From NCBI GenBank assembly GCA_016706255.1, contig JADJJZ010000003.1, positions 310,001 to 374,000 on the forward strand: 64,000 nt of DNA, written 5' to 3'. Origin of the DNA: Bacteroidota bacterium. Lineage in GTDB: Bacteria; Bacteroidota; Bacteroidia; Chitinophagales; BACL12. Made by a program: the position numbers and the translations under genes. The notes below the pieces were generated by a model. That model was not told the DNA's origin. It saw nothing but the letters and a program-made list of their open reading frames with translations, and did not search any database. Of this stretch, positions 8,342-16,343 are shown one piece after another (the first letter of the stretch is position 1; every line of letters begins with the position of its first letter).

Positions 8342-8377
8342 AAATTGGTCTGCCGGAGGGCGGGCCAATTTTTTTGC
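8342..8377 (+). terminator. intrinsic terminator after the lipocalin pair
   Basis: A stem of AAATTGG with CCAATTT is extended inward by TCTGCC and GGCGGG (two G-T pairs) around a GGAG loop, then a T-run. It separates the lipoprotein genes from the tetR-fad operon. Confidence 0.75.
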
Positions 8378-8386
8378 CCATTTTAT

Positions 8387-8427
8387 CAAACAAACGTTTG
8401 GTAAATTCAAAAAACCAGATATCTTTG
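8387..8427 (+). promoter_or_regulatory. tetR-fad promoter with overlapping palindromic operator
   Basis: TTTG at 8397-8400, 19 bases, then TATCTTTG at 8420-8427 is an excellent Bacteroidota promoter. The -33 element lies inside CAAAC-N4-GTTTG (8387-8400), and the core CAAACGTTTG (8391-8400) is a perfect palindrome. This resembles the CAAAC(N2-4)GTTTG box bound by the TetR-family fatty-acid regulator PsrA of Pseudomonas. The -7 element ends 4 bases before the tetR ATG, so the mRNA is probably leaderless. Confidence 0.7.
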
Positions 8428-8431
8428 TTCT

Positions 8432-9022
8432 ATGCCGGTTAAAAAAGTTGAAAAATTCGACATTATTAAGGAAGCCCTCGCACTCTTCAGAACCCAGGGC
8501 TACCACAAAACCACCATGGCTAATATTGGCGATGCATGTGGATTGCTAAAAGGTAGTGTCTATCACTACTTCTCTTCCAAAGAAGATTTAATGCGTGAAG
8601 TACTTGAAGTACTCCGCGACCATTATCGCGATAAGGTTTTTATTTATGCTTATGACGATGCACGCTCATCAACCGAAAAACTGCGCTTACTCGGTGAAAA
8701 AAGTATTGAAGTTTTTGTAAATGGTGAAGGTGCCTGCCTCATGGCAAATATTGCCATGGAAACAAATGATGTAGTACCCGAATTCAGAAAACCTATACGC
8801 GATTTTTTTGATGATTGGATTAATGCACTGGCACATATTTACAGCGACAGATATAGTAAAGAAGCGGCGCGCATTTTTGCGCAGGAATCCGTTTGTGCAA
8901 TTGAAGGTGCTGCCATGATGATGCGCATTTATAATGATAAAAGTTATTTGATTACCGCTCACGATATGATTATGAGCAAATTCGAAAAAGCCAATAAATC
9001 AGCTTTAATTAATAGTAAATAA
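8432..9022 (+). CDS. TetR/AcrR-family transcriptional regulator of the fad operon
   Basis: 196 residues. The N-terminal TetR DNA-binding domain is clear: IIKEALALFRTQGYHKTTM, then the helix-turn-helix NIGDACGLLKGSVYHYF and the SSKEDLM hinge (about residues 10-60). The C-terminal ~130 residues form the ligand-binding and dimer helices and are not diagnostic. It lies 36 bases upstream of fadN-fadA-fadE on the same strand, and a palindrome overlaps its promoter. The simplest reading is a repressor of beta-oxidation released by acyl-CoA that also represses itself; this is inference from context. Confidence 0.85.
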   Translation: MPVKKVEKFDIIKEALALFRTQGYHKTTMANIGDACGLLKGSVYHYFSSKEDLMREVLEVLRDHYRDKVFIYAYDDARSSTEKLRLLGEKSIEVFVNGEGACLMANIAMETNDVVPEFRKPIRDFFDDWINALAHIYSDRYSKEAARIFAQESVCAIEGAAMMMRIYNDKSYLITAHDMIMSKFEKANKSALINSK

Positions 9023-9058
9023 TTCAATAGTTACCATATTTTTTAAAATTCAATATCA

Positions 9059-11446
9059 ATGAACAGAATTATTAAAAAGGTTGCCGTTTTAGGGTCAGGA
9101 GTTATGGGTAGTCGCATTGCCTGCCACTTCGCAAATATTGGCGTTGAGGTGTTGTTGCTCGATATTGTGCCAATGCAACTGACAGATGAGGAGAAAAAAA
9201 ATCCTGCATTGCGCAATAAACTTGTTAATGATAGTCTGCAAATGGCCATCAAACAAAATCCCTCACCTGTTTATGCACAAAAAGTAATTAAAAAAATTAC
9301 AACAGGAAATTTTGAGGATGATTTATCAAAAATAAAATCTGTAGACTGGATAATTGAAGTGGTTATTGAAAATTTACAAATCAAACAACAATTATTCGAA
9401 AAAGTAGATGCACTTCGCCAACCGGGAACATTAATTACATCAAACACTTCCGGTATCCCGATTCATCAGATGATTGAAGGCAGAAGTGATGATTTTAAAA
9501 AACATTTCTGCGGCACACATTTTTTTAATCCGCCTCGTTATTTAAAATTATTGGAAATTATTCCAACCCCAAATACCGATATTTCAGTTGTTGAATTTTT
9601 AATGGATTATGGTGATCGCTTCCTGGGAAAAACTACCGTACTTTGTAAAGATACACCCGCATTTATCGCTAACAGAATTGGCGTATACAGCATAATGGTG
9701 GTTTTAAATGTGATGGAAAAACTGGGTTTATCAATTGATGAAGTTGATGCCCTCACAGGACCAATTAGTGGTCGCCCGAAATCAGCTACATTCCGCACTG
9801 CAGACGTTGTTGGAATTGATACATTAGTTAAAGTAGCAAAAAATACTTACAACGATTGCCCTAACGATGAAAGTCGCGAGATGTTTGCCGTTCCTGCATA
9901 CATAGATAAATTAATAGAAAATAAATGGCTGGGCGATAAAACAGGAAATGGCTTCTTTAAAAAAGTAAAAAATGCTGAAGGAAAAAGTGAAATTCATGTG
10001 CTCAATTTAAAAACATTTGAATACAGCCCTTCAACAAAAAGTAAATTTGCCACACTCGATGCCGCAAAACCAATTGATGATTTAAAATTGCGCATAAAAG
10101 CATTACACGCCGGCTCAGATAAAGCGGGTGAGTTTTATCGCAATGTAACTGCCCTGGTAAATAAATATGTTTCATTCCGCATTCCTGAAATTGCAGATGA
10201 ATTATATAAAATAGATGATGCCGTAAAAGCCGGATTTGGATGGGAATTAGGACCATTCGAAACATGGGATGTGCTGGGTGTTGCCAAAACCACGGAAATG
10301 ATGCTGGCAAACGGAATTGAAGTGGCATCTTGGGTGAAAGAAATGATTGCTGCCGGAAATAAATCTTTTTATATTACCGTAAATGGAAAAAGAAAATATT
10401 ACGATGTTAATTCGAAAACATATCAAGTAATTCCGGGAGCAGATGCATTTATTGTAATGGATAATTATCGTTCACAAAAACCAATTTATCAAAATGCAGG
10501 TGCAACATTACACGATATTGGTGATGGTATTTTAAATCTGGAATTTCATACTAAAATGAATGTGATTGGTAGTGAAATTCTGGAGGCCATGCATAAATCA
10601 ATTGATATTGCTGAAAAAAATTATCGCGGACTGGTAATCGGGAATGATGCTGCTAATTTTTCTGCCGGTGCAAATATTGCCATGATGTTAATGCTCGCCA
10701 TTGAACAGGAATATGATGAACTCGATATGGCAATTCGTTATTTTCAAAATACGATAATGCGTGTGCGTTATTCCGCTATTCCTATTGCTGTTGCGCCACA
10801 CGGATTAACCCTTGGTGGTGGTTGCGAGATGACCATGCATAGTGATGTTGCGGTTGCCGCTGCCGAAACATATATCGGTTTGGTTGAAGTTGGTGCCGGA
10901 TTAATTCCCGCCGGCGGAGGTACTAAAGAATTAGCCTTGCGCGCAAGCGATAAATATTTTAAAGGTGATATCGAAATACCAACGTTGCAGGAAATGAGTT
11001 TAAATATTGCAATGGCAAAAGTTGCTACAAGCGCACGTGAAGCATTTGACCTCGGAATTTTAAGAAAAGGTATTGATATAGAAGTAACTAACAGTAATCG
11101 GGTAATTGCAGAAGCTAAAAATGCTGTGCTCGAACTTGCAAATAAAGGATACACACCTCCACAATATCGCAACGATATTAAAGTATTGGGAAGAAGTGCC
11201 TTGGGGAGTTTTTATACCGGTGTCGCATCAATGCGCATGGGAAATTATATTTCAGCCCACGATGAATTAATTGCAAAAAAAGTGTGCTATGTAATTTGTG
11301 GTGGTGATTTAAGTGCACCTACCGAAGTAAATGAACAATATTTACTGGACCTCGAACGTGAAGCATTTTTATCATTACTCGGTGAGAAAAAAACACTGGA
11401 ACGCATGCAGTTTATTTTAAAAACAGGTAAACCATTAAGGAATTAA
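9059..11446 (+). CDS. fadN: 3-hydroxyacyl-CoA dehydrogenase / enoyl-CoA hydratase fusion
   Basis: 795 residues with the domain order of Bacillus FadN: the dehydrogenase comes first and the hydratase last, the reverse of E. coli FadB. The N-terminus has the NAD-binding AVLGSGVMGSRIACHF and later CGTHFFNPPRYLKLLEIIP and DTPAFIANRIG of the 3-hydroxyacyl-CoA dehydrogenase. The hydratase/isomerase region at about residues 480-680 has NFSAGANI, GLTLGGGCEMTMHSD and LVEVGAGLIPAGGGTKE, including the crotonase oxyanion glycines and acidic residues. It performs the two middle steps of fatty-acid beta-oxidation in the cytosol. Second gene of the tetR-fadN-fadA-fadE operon. Confidence 0.93.
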   Translation: MNRIIKKVAVLGSGVMGSRIACHFANIGVEVLLLDIVPMQLTDEEKKNPALRNKLVNDSLQMAIKQNPSPVYAQKVIKKITTGNFEDDLSKIKSVDWIIEVVIENLQIKQQLFEKVDALRQPGTLITSNTSGIPIHQMIEGRSDDFKKHFCGTHFFNPPRYLKLLEIIPTPNTDISVVEFLMDYGDRFLGKTTVLCKDTPAFIANRIGVYSIMVVLNVMEKLGLSIDEVDALTGPISGRPKSATFRTADVVGIDTLVKVAKNTYNDCPNDESREMFAVPAYIDKLIENKWLGDKTGNGFFKKVKNAEGKSEIHVLNLKTFEYSPSTKSKFATLDAAKPIDDLKLRIKALHAGSDKAGEFYRNVTALVNKYVSFRIPEIADELYKIDDAVKAGFGWELGPFETWDVLGVAKTTEMMLANGIEVASWVKEMIAAGNKSFYITVNGKRKYYDVNSKTYQVIPGADAFIVMDNYRSQKPIYQNAGATLHDIGDGILNLEFHTKMNVIGSEILEAMHKSIDIAEKNYRGLVIGNDAANFSAGANIAMMLMLAIEQEYDELDMAIRYFQNTIMRVRYSAIPIAVAPHGLTLGGGCEMTMHSDVAVAAAETYIGLVEVGAGLIPAGGGTKELALRASDKYFKGDIEIPTLQEMSLNIAMAKVATSAREAFDLGILRKGIDIEVTNSNRVIAEAKNAVLELANKGYTPPQYRNDIKVLGRSALGSFYTGVASMRMGNYISAHDELIAKKVCYVICGGDLSAPTEVNEQYLLDLEREAFLSLLGEKKTLERMQFILKTGKPLRN

Positions 11447-11470
11447 TTATCACAATAATAAAATTATTAT

Positions 11471-12649
11471 ATGCAGGAAGCCTATATTGTAGCAGGATTA
11501 AGAACAGCAGTTGGTAAAGCACCAAGAGGTGTATTTCGTTTTACCAGACCCGATGATCTTGCCGTTGAAGTTATTCGACAATTATTATTAAAAGTTCCGC
11601 AGCTCGATCCCGCACGTGTGGAAGATTTAATTGTTGGTAATGCTGTACCTGAAGCTGAACAGGGTTTACAAATTGGTCGTATGATTGCCGTTCGTGCATT
11701 GCCAATTGCTACAGGTGGTATGACGGTTAACCGATATTGTGCAAGTGGTGTCGAAACTATTGCCATCGCTACAGCAAAAATTAAAGCGGGAATGGCCGAT
11801 TGTATTATTGCCGGTGGCGTTGAAAGCATGAGTCTTGTGCCAACTGCCGGTTGGAAAGTTGCATTAAATTATGAAACAGCAAAAGAACATCCCGATTATT
11901 ATGTTGGCATGGGATTAACCGCAGAAGCTGTTGCACAACAATTTAATATCAGTCGCACAGATGCCGACCAGTTTTCCTATGAATCACATCAAAAAGCAAT
12001 TAAAGCAATCGAGCAGGGTTATTTTAAAGATGATATTGCTCCAATTGATGTAACTGAAGTGTATATCAACGAAAAAAATAAACGCGCCGAAAAAAAATAT
12101 ACGGTTACCACCGATGAAGGTCCGCGAAAAGATACTTCGCTTGAAGCACTTGCCAAATTAAAACCGGTATTTGCAAATGGTGGTATTGTTACAGCAGGAA
12201 ATTCATCACAAACTTCTGATGGTGCCGCATTTGTAATTGTAATGAGTGAGCGCATGGTGAAAGAATTAAATCTACAACCCATTGCCAGAATGATTAGTTG
12301 TGCAGTAGTTGGTGTTGAACCGCGCATTATGGGAATAGGTCCTGTTGCAGCAATTCCTAAAGCACTTAAAATGGCTAACATGCAATTACAGGATATCGAT
12401 TTAATCGAATTGAATGAAGCATTTGCTTGTCAGGCACTTGCTGTAATTCGTGAAGCTGGCCTTGATCCGTTAAAAGTAAATATTAATGGCGGCGCCGTTG
12501 CATTAGGGCATCCACTGGCCTGCACCGGAACTAAATTAACCGTACAAATTGCAGCAGACCTTAAACGATTAAATAAAAAGTATGGTATGGTAACAGCTTG
12601 TGTTGGCGGAGGTCAGGGCATCGCAGGAATTTACGAACGCATCAATTAA
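11471..12649 (+). CDS. fadA: acetyl-CoA C-acyltransferase (3-ketoacyl-CoA thiolase)
   Basis: 392 residues, the standard thiolase length. The thiolase cleaves 3-ketoacyl-CoA to acetyl-CoA and a shortened acyl-CoA, the last step of each beta-oxidation round. Catalytic residues are visible: nucleophile Cys90 in NRYCASGVETI, His347 in GGAVALGHPLACTG and Cys377 in TACVGGGQG, with NEAFA at 315-319. It starts 24 bases after fadN and is followed 31 bases later by fadE, so the three degradative genes are co-transcribed. Confidence 0.95.
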   Translation: MQEAYIVAGLRTAVGKAPRGVFRFTRPDDLAVEVIRQLLLKVPQLDPARVEDLIVGNAVPEAEQGLQIGRMIAVRALPIATGGMTVNRYCASGVETIAIATAKIKAGMADCIIAGGVESMSLVPTAGWKVALNYETAKEHPDYYVGMGLTAEAVAQQFNISRTDADQFSYESHQKAIKAIEQGYFKDDIAPIDVTEVYINEKNKRAEKKYTVTTDEGPRKDTSLEALAKLKPVFANGGIVTAGNSSQTSDGAAFVIVMSERMVKELNLQPIARMISCAVVGVEPRIMGIGPVAAIPKALKMANMQLQDIDLIELNEAFACQALAVIREAGLDPLKVNINGGAVALGHPLACTGTKLTVQIAADLKRLNKKYGMVTACVGGGQGIAGIYERIN

Positions 12650-12680
12650 TGGTAAATATTCAAATTATAAAAATATTGTT

Positions 12681-14474
12681 ATGGCAGAATTAACAGAAAA
12701 AATAAACACCCTTAAAGGCGGCGAATTTTTAATTAAAGACGCAACACCACAGGATATTTTTACTCCGGAAGAACTCAACGAGGAGCAATTAATGATTAAA
12801 CAAATGACGAAAGATTTTGTGGATACGGAAGTAATTCCCAATCTTGATCGTATTGATAATCATGAGCCGGGATTAATGCCTGCATTATTAACCAAGGCAG
12901 GCGAAATTGGTATTTTAGGATTGCCAATTCCGGAACAATACGGCGGTTTTAGTAAAGATTTTAATACCATTTCTGTAGTTACCGAAATGACCGGAACTGC
13001 GCATGCATTTTCGGTTGCTTATGGTGCTCAAAGTGGAATAGGAACGCTGCCGATTTTATATTTCGGAACCGAAGCTCAAAAACAAAAATATTTACCGGGA
13101 TTAGCTTCCGGGAAATTACATGCCAGTTATTGCTTAACTGAACCCGGAAGTGGTAGCGATGCATTAGCAGCAAAAACCACAGCAGTATTAAGTGCAGATG
13201 GTAAAAATTATTTGTTGAACGGACAAAAAATGTGGATTACCAACGCAGGGTTTGCTGATATATTTACCGTTTTTGCAAAAATTGATGGCGATAAATTCAC
13301 AGCATTTATTGTTGAAAAAGGTGCAGCAGGTTTTACTATTGGTGTTGAAGAAAAAAAGATGGGCATTAAAGGTTCTTCTACCTGCCAGATATTTTTTGAA
13401 AACACACCTGTTCCTGTAGAAAATGTATTAGGTGAAATCGGAAAAGGACATTTAATAGCATTTAACATTCTCAATATTGGCCGTTATAAATTATGTGTTG
13501 GCGTTTTAGGTGGCGCAAAAGCATTAATTGACATTTCTGTTAAATATGCAAATGAACGTATTCAGTTTAATGTGCCTATTTCAAGTTTTGGTGCAATTAA
13601 ATATAAATTAAGTGAACAGGCAGTCCGCACATTTGCTGCCTTAAGTGCAACTTACCGCACAAGCGATTATATAGATAAAAAAGAAAAAGAACTACTCGCA
13701 AAAGGTGTAAGTTTCGAAAAAGCATTATTGGGTGCAGCCGAAGAATTTGCCATTGAATGTGCAATTTTAAAAGTTTTTGGTTCAGAAGTACTCGATTTTG
13801 TTGTTGATGAATGTGTACAAATTCACGGTGGTAATGGTTATAGCGAAGAATATCCTGCAGCCCGCTCATACCGTGATGCTCGTATCAACCGAATATTTGA
13901 AGGCACAAACGAAATTAATCGTTTGTTAACTGTCGACATGCTGTTAAAACGTGTTATGAAAGGTCAGCTTGATATGATGGGACCCGCAATGGCAGTTCAA
14001 AAAGAATTAATGGCAATTCCTGATTTTAGTGCAGGTGATGAAGGTTTATTTGCTGCGGATGAAAAGGCACTAAAAAACATGAAAAAAGCATTTTTTATGG
14101 TAGCCGGCGCTGCGGTGCAAAAATTAATGATGCAACTAAAAGATGAACAGGAAATTTTAATGTGTGCTGCTGATATGATGAATGAAATTTATGTTGCCGA
14201 ATCAATGTTATTGCGCGTAAAAAAATTAACCGAAAGCAGAGGTGAAGAAGCAACCACCATTTATCGCGATATGGTAATAATATACTTTACCGACAGTATT
14301 GACCGTTTAAATAAAGCCGGAAAAACAGCAATTGCTGCATTCGCCGGTGGTGATGAGTTACGAATGATGCTACTCGGATTAAAACGTTTTACTAAATATG
14401 ATGTTGTTAATACCACTGAATTAAGAAGACGCGTTGCGGATAAAATGATTGCGGAAGGTGATTATTGTTTTTGA
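12681..14474 (+). CDS. fadE: acyl-CoA dehydrogenase
   Basis: I choose the ATG at 12681 (597 residues, close to Bacillus FadE); the longer frame from 12600 would overlap fadA and adds a non-homologous tail. The family signatures are YCLTEPGSGSDA and MWITNAGFADIFTVFAKI (FAD site). EECIQIHGG-type sequence is present as ECVQIHGGNGYSEEYP, and RIFEGTNEINR carries the catalytic Glu near residue 408. It catalyses the first, FAD-dependent step of beta-oxidation. The C-terminal ~150 residues are the extra helical domain of the long FadE/VLCAD-like class. Last gene of the operon, ended by a terminator. Confidence 0.93.
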   Translation: MAELTEKINTLKGGEFLIKDATPQDIFTPEELNEEQLMIKQMTKDFVDTEVIPNLDRIDNHEPGLMPALLTKAGEIGILGLPIPEQYGGFSKDFNTISVVTEMTGTAHAFSVAYGAQSGIGTLPILYFGTEAQKQKYLPGLASGKLHASYCLTEPGSGSDALAAKTTAVLSADGKNYLLNGQKMWITNAGFADIFTVFAKIDGDKFTAFIVEKGAAGFTIGVEEKKMGIKGSSTCQIFFENTPVPVENVLGEIGKGHLIAFNILNIGRYKLCVGVLGGAKALIDISVKYANERIQFNVPISSFGAIKYKLSEQAVRTFAALSATYRTSDYIDKKEKELLAKGVSFEKALLGAAEEFAIECAILKVFGSEVLDFVVDECVQIHGGNGYSEEYPAARSYRDARINRIFEGTNEINRLLTVDMLLKRVMKGQLDMMGPAMAVQKELMAIPDFSAGDEGLFAADEKALKNMKKAFFMVAGAAVQKLMMQLKDEQEILMCAADMMNEIYVAESMLLRVKKLTESRGEEATTIYRDMVIIYFTDSIDRLNKAGKTAIAAFAGGDELRMMLLGLKRFTKYDVVNTTELRRRVADKMIAEGDYCF

Positions 14475-14511
14475 TTAAATAATCATTTAGCGCACCAAAC
14501 TGTTTAAATTT

Positions 14512-14551
14512 CAGCTATCGTGTTTTATCAAATGCGATAGCTGTTTTTTTT
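14512..14551. terminator. terminator between fadE and a convergent gene
   Basis: CAGCTATCG pairs perfectly with CGATAGCTG across a 14-base loop, followed by a run of eight T. It ends the fad operon; A-richness on the other side is weak, so termination from the minus strand is less certain. Confidence 0.8.
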
Positions 14552-14621
14552 GCTAAATACGTCCATCTTGCAAAATTTGTGTTAAAAGGCTCGATTTTGA
14601 GACTTTTTTTATTACTGTTGA

Positions 14622-16148
14622 TCAACTAATCATATTGTTTTTTCTGTAAACCTCCAGAAATGGCAGTTTTTCAATCTTACTTTCCACCCAACTGATAACA
14701 TCGAGATGCGTAAATTCCTTTGCTTCGAATTTGTTGCTTTTTATTTCCAATAAAGATGTATGTAATTTATATAATGCCGCTTTATCTATTGTTTTATGCT
14801 TTAAAAAATTGATAATAATTTTATCATAACGGGTTAATTCGCCCGACTTCAATAAATAGCGGTAGGTATTGATAGCCATGTATTGTAAAAGCCTGAAATT
14901 TCGCATTTCAAGATGAACCATCAGTAGGAGCAGTCGATAACCCCTTTGAATGTATTTGTCTATTTGTCCGGTTGGGAAATTAATTAACTGCTGTAAAAAT
15001 TGAAACGCTTTATCATAATTTTCGATTTTAAAAGCTAAATACGCTAATGAGTATAAAATATGCACCACAAATCTTGGGTCCATTTTTTTGCTTTGTATGC
15101 TGATTGTTTTTTCTACATCTTGTAAATGAAGCTCAATATCTCCGGATTTGCCAAAATACCCGAAGTAAGTAGTCATATTCAAAATTATGCTTGTTGTAGC
15201 CAGTGTTTTTATTCTTTCCACTAAAAGATGGTCATATTTTTTTAATGTAGTTTTAATTTTATTGATGCTGGATAATCCATCCGCGTATTTATGTAAATTG
15301 AATTCAGTGCTGGTTAAATTGGTTAGTGCAACAATATAATTTCCAATATAAGGGGAGGTTTCCAATGTATTGCCTTCCATTAGTTCAACAAGATTTTTCC
15401 TGTAAACATAACTTTTTTCCTCTTCATCTAAAATGTGATAACCAATTCCATTTATCGTATTAAAATAAATGCCGGAATACAAGGATATGGCATTGTGCTC
15501 ATTGCTTAATAAGGGATGATTTAAAATGGACAGTATTGGTTTATTTGATTTCCCATCAGTAAAATTATCCGTATTGCGAATAGCATTTAATAACTGACAG
15601 TCAAGATAAATATACTGCCTTGTGTTATAATATTGATTAATGGTATTTAATTCGTATTCAAAATTTTGGTTAAATGTTGTTTCGTATTGCTGAATGGAAT
15701 AATGTATTTTACTAATATTTTCCTCCAACTGCAAAATGCTTATTAAATCAATGTAGCGATGTTCTGAGCTTGCAATCTTTTTTGCTTTCTGTACATATTT
15801 CAAACTCTGGTTGAGCAAATTTTTGTCATATAACATTTGTGCCTTTCGGAAATATTCCTTTACCCTGTAACCTCTGTGATTTTCATAATGGTAATTTGTA
15901 ATATGGTCCAGAACGAGATTGTGGAGGTAATTTTTCATCACCGAAAAACTTTCCCCCTTCTTGCTTTTCCCCATTGCTGTTTTAATGGCAAGCTCGTCAT
16001 AAATATTTTGCCTGCTAATCGCATTAAATAGGGTGAGGTAATTTTTTGCTTTAGCTCCGCCTGTGTGTTTAGTGTGTAGGGTGAAATGAATTTTTTCCTT
16101 TCTACTCATCGATTTTATGAGCTCAAAGAGGTCGTTTGAAGGGGTCAT
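14622..16148 (-). CDS. large alpha-helical cytoplasmic protein, unknown function
   Basis: 508 residues with no signal peptide or membrane segment. The start MTPSNDLFELIKSMSRKEKIHF is typical of a conserved Bacteroidota family without an assigned role. The middle is made of paired amphipathic helices with TPR-like features (YFRKAQMLYDKNLLNQSLKYVQKAKKIA, FKIENYDKAFQFLQQLINFP). The composition is rich in Tyr, Asn, Lys and Leu. It may be a TPR-type scaffold, but no catalytic motif or DNA-binding domain is visible. The gene stands alone, convergent with fadE and divergent from a T9SS cargo gene. Confidence 0.55.
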   Translation of the reverse strand: MTPSNDLFELIKSMSRKEKIHFTLHTKHTGGAKAKNYLTLFNAISRQNIYDELAIKTAMGKSKKGESFSVMKNYLHNLVLDHITNYHYENHRGYRVKEYFRKAQMLYDKNLLNQSLKYVQKAKKIASSEHRYIDLISILQLEENISKIHYSIQQYETTFNQNFEYELNTINQYYNTRQYIYLDCQLLNAIRNTDNFTDGKSNKPILSILNHPLLSNEHNAISLYSGIYFNTINGIGYHILDEEEKSYVYRKNLVELMEGNTLETSPYIGNYIVALTNLTSTEFNLHKYADGLSSINKIKTTLKKYDHLLVERIKTLATTSIILNMTTYFGYFGKSGDIELHLQDVEKTISIQSKKMDPRFVVHILYSLAYLAFKIENYDKAFQFLQQLINFPTGQIDKYIQRGYRLLLLMVHLEMRNFRLLQYMAINTYRYLLKSGELTRYDKIIINFLKHKTIDKAALYKLHTSLLEIKSNKFEAKEFTHLDVISWVESKIEKLPFLEVYRKNNMIS

Positions 16149-16188
16149 GCAGAATAAGGTTTTTAGATGTACAGGACGTTATTGGTTC

Positions 16189-16196
16189 CAAAGTTA
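16189..16196 (-). promoter_or_regulatory. -7 element for the helical-protein gene
   Basis: On the minus strand TAACTTTG matches TAnnTTTG and ends 40 bases before the ATG at 16148. No good -33 TTG is present at the expected distance. Confidence 0.35.
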
Positions 16197-16309
16197 ACTA
16201 ATAATAACAAGCCTTAAAAGCCCTTTAAATATGTAAGGAATGGTTATTCAGTTTATAAACTAACCTAATAATGAAATATATTTAATATAATAAATAGAGT
16301 GCCTGTTTC

Positions 16310-16317
16310 TACTTTTG
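16310..16317 (+). promoter_or_regulatory. -7 element for the SBBP-repeat cargo gene
   Basis: TACTTTTG matches TAnnTTTG and lies 26 bases before the ATG at 16344. No clear TTG occurs about 20 bases upstream, so the assignment rests on the -7 element only. Confidence 0.4.
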
Positions 16318-16343
16318 GCATCATAAAATAACCTTAAATAGCA

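Noticed and set aside
11482..11829. Long antisense frames inside fadA, fadN and fadE
   Set aside because: They are shadows of strongly coding frames with clear catalytic motifs on the plus strand.
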